Source: Oscillospiraceae bacterium
GTDB lineage: Bacteria > Bacillota > Clostridia > Oscillospirales > Oscillospiraceae
NCBI GenBank assembly: GCA_016296235.1
Contig: JAEDJR010000104.1
Location: 1 to 6,866, forward strand
Direction of reading: 5' to 3'
Length of the DNA: 6,866 bases
Below are positions 6,106 to 6,866 of the stretch, piece after piece (positions within the stretch are counted from its first letter, which is position 1; each line of letters starts with the position of its first letter). Made by a program: the position numbers and the translations under genes. The notes beneath the pieces are model-generated. The model was given only the letters and a program-made list of their open reading frames with translations. It was not told the origin of the DNA and did no database searches.

Positions 6106-6423
6106 ATGAACATGCAGGCAGTTATCGTGACCGGCGGCAAGCAGTACAGCGTCAAGGAGGGCGACGTCCTCTACATCGAAAAGCTGAACGCCGAAGCCGA
6201 ATCCACCGTGACCTTCGATCAGGTGCTGGCAGTCCTGGACGGCGAGAACTCCAAGTTTGGCGCTCCCGTTGTCTCCGGCGCTTCTGTGGAGGCTAAGGTC
6301 CTGAAGAATGGCAAGGGCAAGAAGGTTATCGTCTTCAAGTACCGCTCCAAGAAGGACTCCAAGTCCAAGCAGGGCCATCGTCAGCCTTACACCAAGGTGC
6401 AGATCGAAAAGATCTCCGTGTAA
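6106..6423 (+). CDS. rplU: Large-subunit ribosomal protein bL21
   Basis: Protein bL21 is a structural component of the 50S subunit that binds 23S rRNA. The family is recognised from the N-terminal AVIVTGGKQYSV, the following EGDVLYIEKL, and the C-terminal basic stretch KYRSKKDSKSKQGHRQPYT ending in KVQIEKI. With the ATG at 6106 the protein has 105 residues; the ATG at 6112 gives 103 residues starting MQAVIV, which matches the usual 102-103 and aligns with the E. coli and B. subtilis starts, so 6112 is a real alternative. AAAGG at 6092-6096 lies 9 nt before 6106, and AGG at 6098-6100 lies 5 nt before it. It is the first gene of the rplU-prp-rpmA operon, behind a consensus promoter and a structured leader. 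Its stop overlaps the next start (TAATG). Confidence 0.97.
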   Translation: MNMQAVIVTGGKQYSVKEGDVLYIEKLNAEAESTVTFDQVLAVLDGENSKFGAPVVSGASVEAKVLKNGKGKKVIVFKYRSKKDSKSKQGHRQPYTKVQIEKISV

Positions 6424-6749
6424 TGACGAGAGTCGAATTTTTCGATCAGGACGGCAGAATCTCCGGATTTACCGTCTCGGGCCACAGCGGCTATGCCGAG
6501 GCCGGCGCGGACATTATCTGTGCCGCCGTCTCCACCGCCGTGCAGTTTGCCTCCTGCACCATTGAAGAGGTGCTGGGCAACCGCTGCAAAACCAAGGTGA
6601 ACGAAGAAGAGGCCCGAATCACCTTGACCCTTCCCGCCTCCTGCGAGGACGAAGACGCCGTACAGGCCGTCCTGACAGGCATGATGCTCACATTGTGTGA
6701 GCTGCGGGACCAATATCCTGATTATATCGAAGTTATGGAGGTGCAATAA
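6423..6749 (+). CDS. prp: Ribosomal-processing cysteine protease Prp (YsxB family)
   Basis: Prp cleaves the N-terminal extension of ribosomal protein L27, a step required for functional ribosomes in Bacillota that have the extension, as shown in Staphylococcus aureus. This 108-residue protein has the signature GHSGYAEAGADIICAAVS at 20-37. The expected catalytic pair is His21 and Cys33, with the same 12-residue spacing as His22/Cys34 of the S. aureus enzyme. Length is typical (about 105-110). The gene sits between rplU and rpmA, as in most Bacillota. Its ATG overlaps the rplU stop by one base and there is only a weak GAAAAG before it, so translation probably depends on coupling to rplU, which would keep the protease well below ribosomal protein levels. 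The stop is followed after one base by the rpmA start. Confidence 0.95.
   Translation: MTRVEFFDQDGRISGFTVSGHSGYAEAGADIICAAVSTAVQFASCTIEEVLGNRCKTKVNEEEARITLTLPASCEDEDAVQAVLTGMMLTLCELRDQYPDYIEVMEVQ
6737..6743 (+). promoter_or_regulatory. Strong ribosome binding site of rpmA
   Basis: GGAGGTG lies in the last codons of prp, with GGAGG 9 nt before the rpmA ATG. It is near perfect, in contrast to the weak site before prp. This predicts that L27 is made in excess of the protease from the same mRNA. Confidence 0.8.
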
Positions 6750-6750
6750 C

Positions 6751-6866
6751 ATGCTGAGAATCAGCTTCCAGTTCTTTGCCCATAAAAAGGGCGGCGGCTC
6801 CACCAAGAACGGCCGTGATTCCGAGTCCAAGCGGCTGGGTGTGAAGCGCGCTGACGGTCAGTTCGT
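6751..6866 (+). CDS. rpmA: Large-subunit ribosomal protein bL27, 5' part (runs off the window)
   Basis: bL27 lies near the peptidyl transferase centre of the 50S subunit, with its mature N-terminus reaching towards the P-site tRNA. Only the first 38 codons are present. The protein starts MLRISFQFFA, then continues HKKGGGSTKNGRDSESK, the highly conserved N-terminal part of mature L27. The first ten residues are the Bacillota-type extension, and Prp is expected to cut after FFA (residues 8-10), next to His11. The gene is preceded by GGAGGTG and follows prp by one base, so protease and substrate are adjacent. The window edge truncates it; there is no sign of a real break. Confidence 0.97.
   Translation, partial: MLRISFQFFAHKKGGGSTKNGRDSESKRLGVKRADGQF

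Noticed and set aside
6060..6296. A 78-codon plus-strand ORF overlapping the leader and rplU in another frame.
   Set aside because: It is a shadow of the rplU coding sequence with a basic, low-complexity translation and no ribosome binding site.

Overview
The window looks like chromosome from a GC-rich, gut-type Clostridia bacterium, probably Oscillospiraceae/Ruminococcaceae. The strongest clue is the Bacillota-specific gene order rplU - prp (ysxB) - rpmA at the right end, with a ribosomal protein L27 that carries the cleavable N-terminal extension found in Bacillota. The sugar-metabolism genes and the GC-rich codon use fit this placement, but the exact genus is inference.

Layout, left to right. 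Bases 1-277 hold no convincing gene. They are rich in hairpins and contain an element of about 106 bp bounded by the inverted repeat GTAGGGC/GCCCTAC. Bases 278-3906 (minus strand) are a two-gene operon: a GH36 alpha-galactosidase followed, with an ATGA overlap, by a sodium/proton-sugar symporter of the GPH (MelB-like) family. Bases 3907-3999 are a compact divergent control region with back-to-back promoters. Bases 4000-5649 (plus strand) encode a GH13 alpha-glucosidase with oligo-1,6-glucosidase features. Bases 5650-5996 are a more AT-rich spacer with a near-perfect direct repeat, a 53-residue single-pass membrane protein of unknown function, and a stretch with competing RNA stems. Bases 5997-6866 carry a consensus promoter, a structured rplU leader, rplU (L21), prp (protease that trims L27) and the start of rpmA (L27), which runs off the window.

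How the genes work together. The symporter would import an alpha-galactoside such as melibiose or a raffinose-type sugar. The cytoplasmic GH36 enzyme would remove the galactose, and the divergently expressed GH13 enzyme would hydrolyse alpha-glucosides. Its Val after the nucleophile points to alpha-1,6 bonds, so the locus may be specialised for alpha-1,6-linked galactose and glucose. No regulator gene is present in the window. The ribosomal operon is an unrelated neighbour.

I did not see a clearly new multi-gene system. The least explained parts are the small membrane protein with its upstream direct repeat, the inverted-repeat element at the left edge, and the divergent promoter region.
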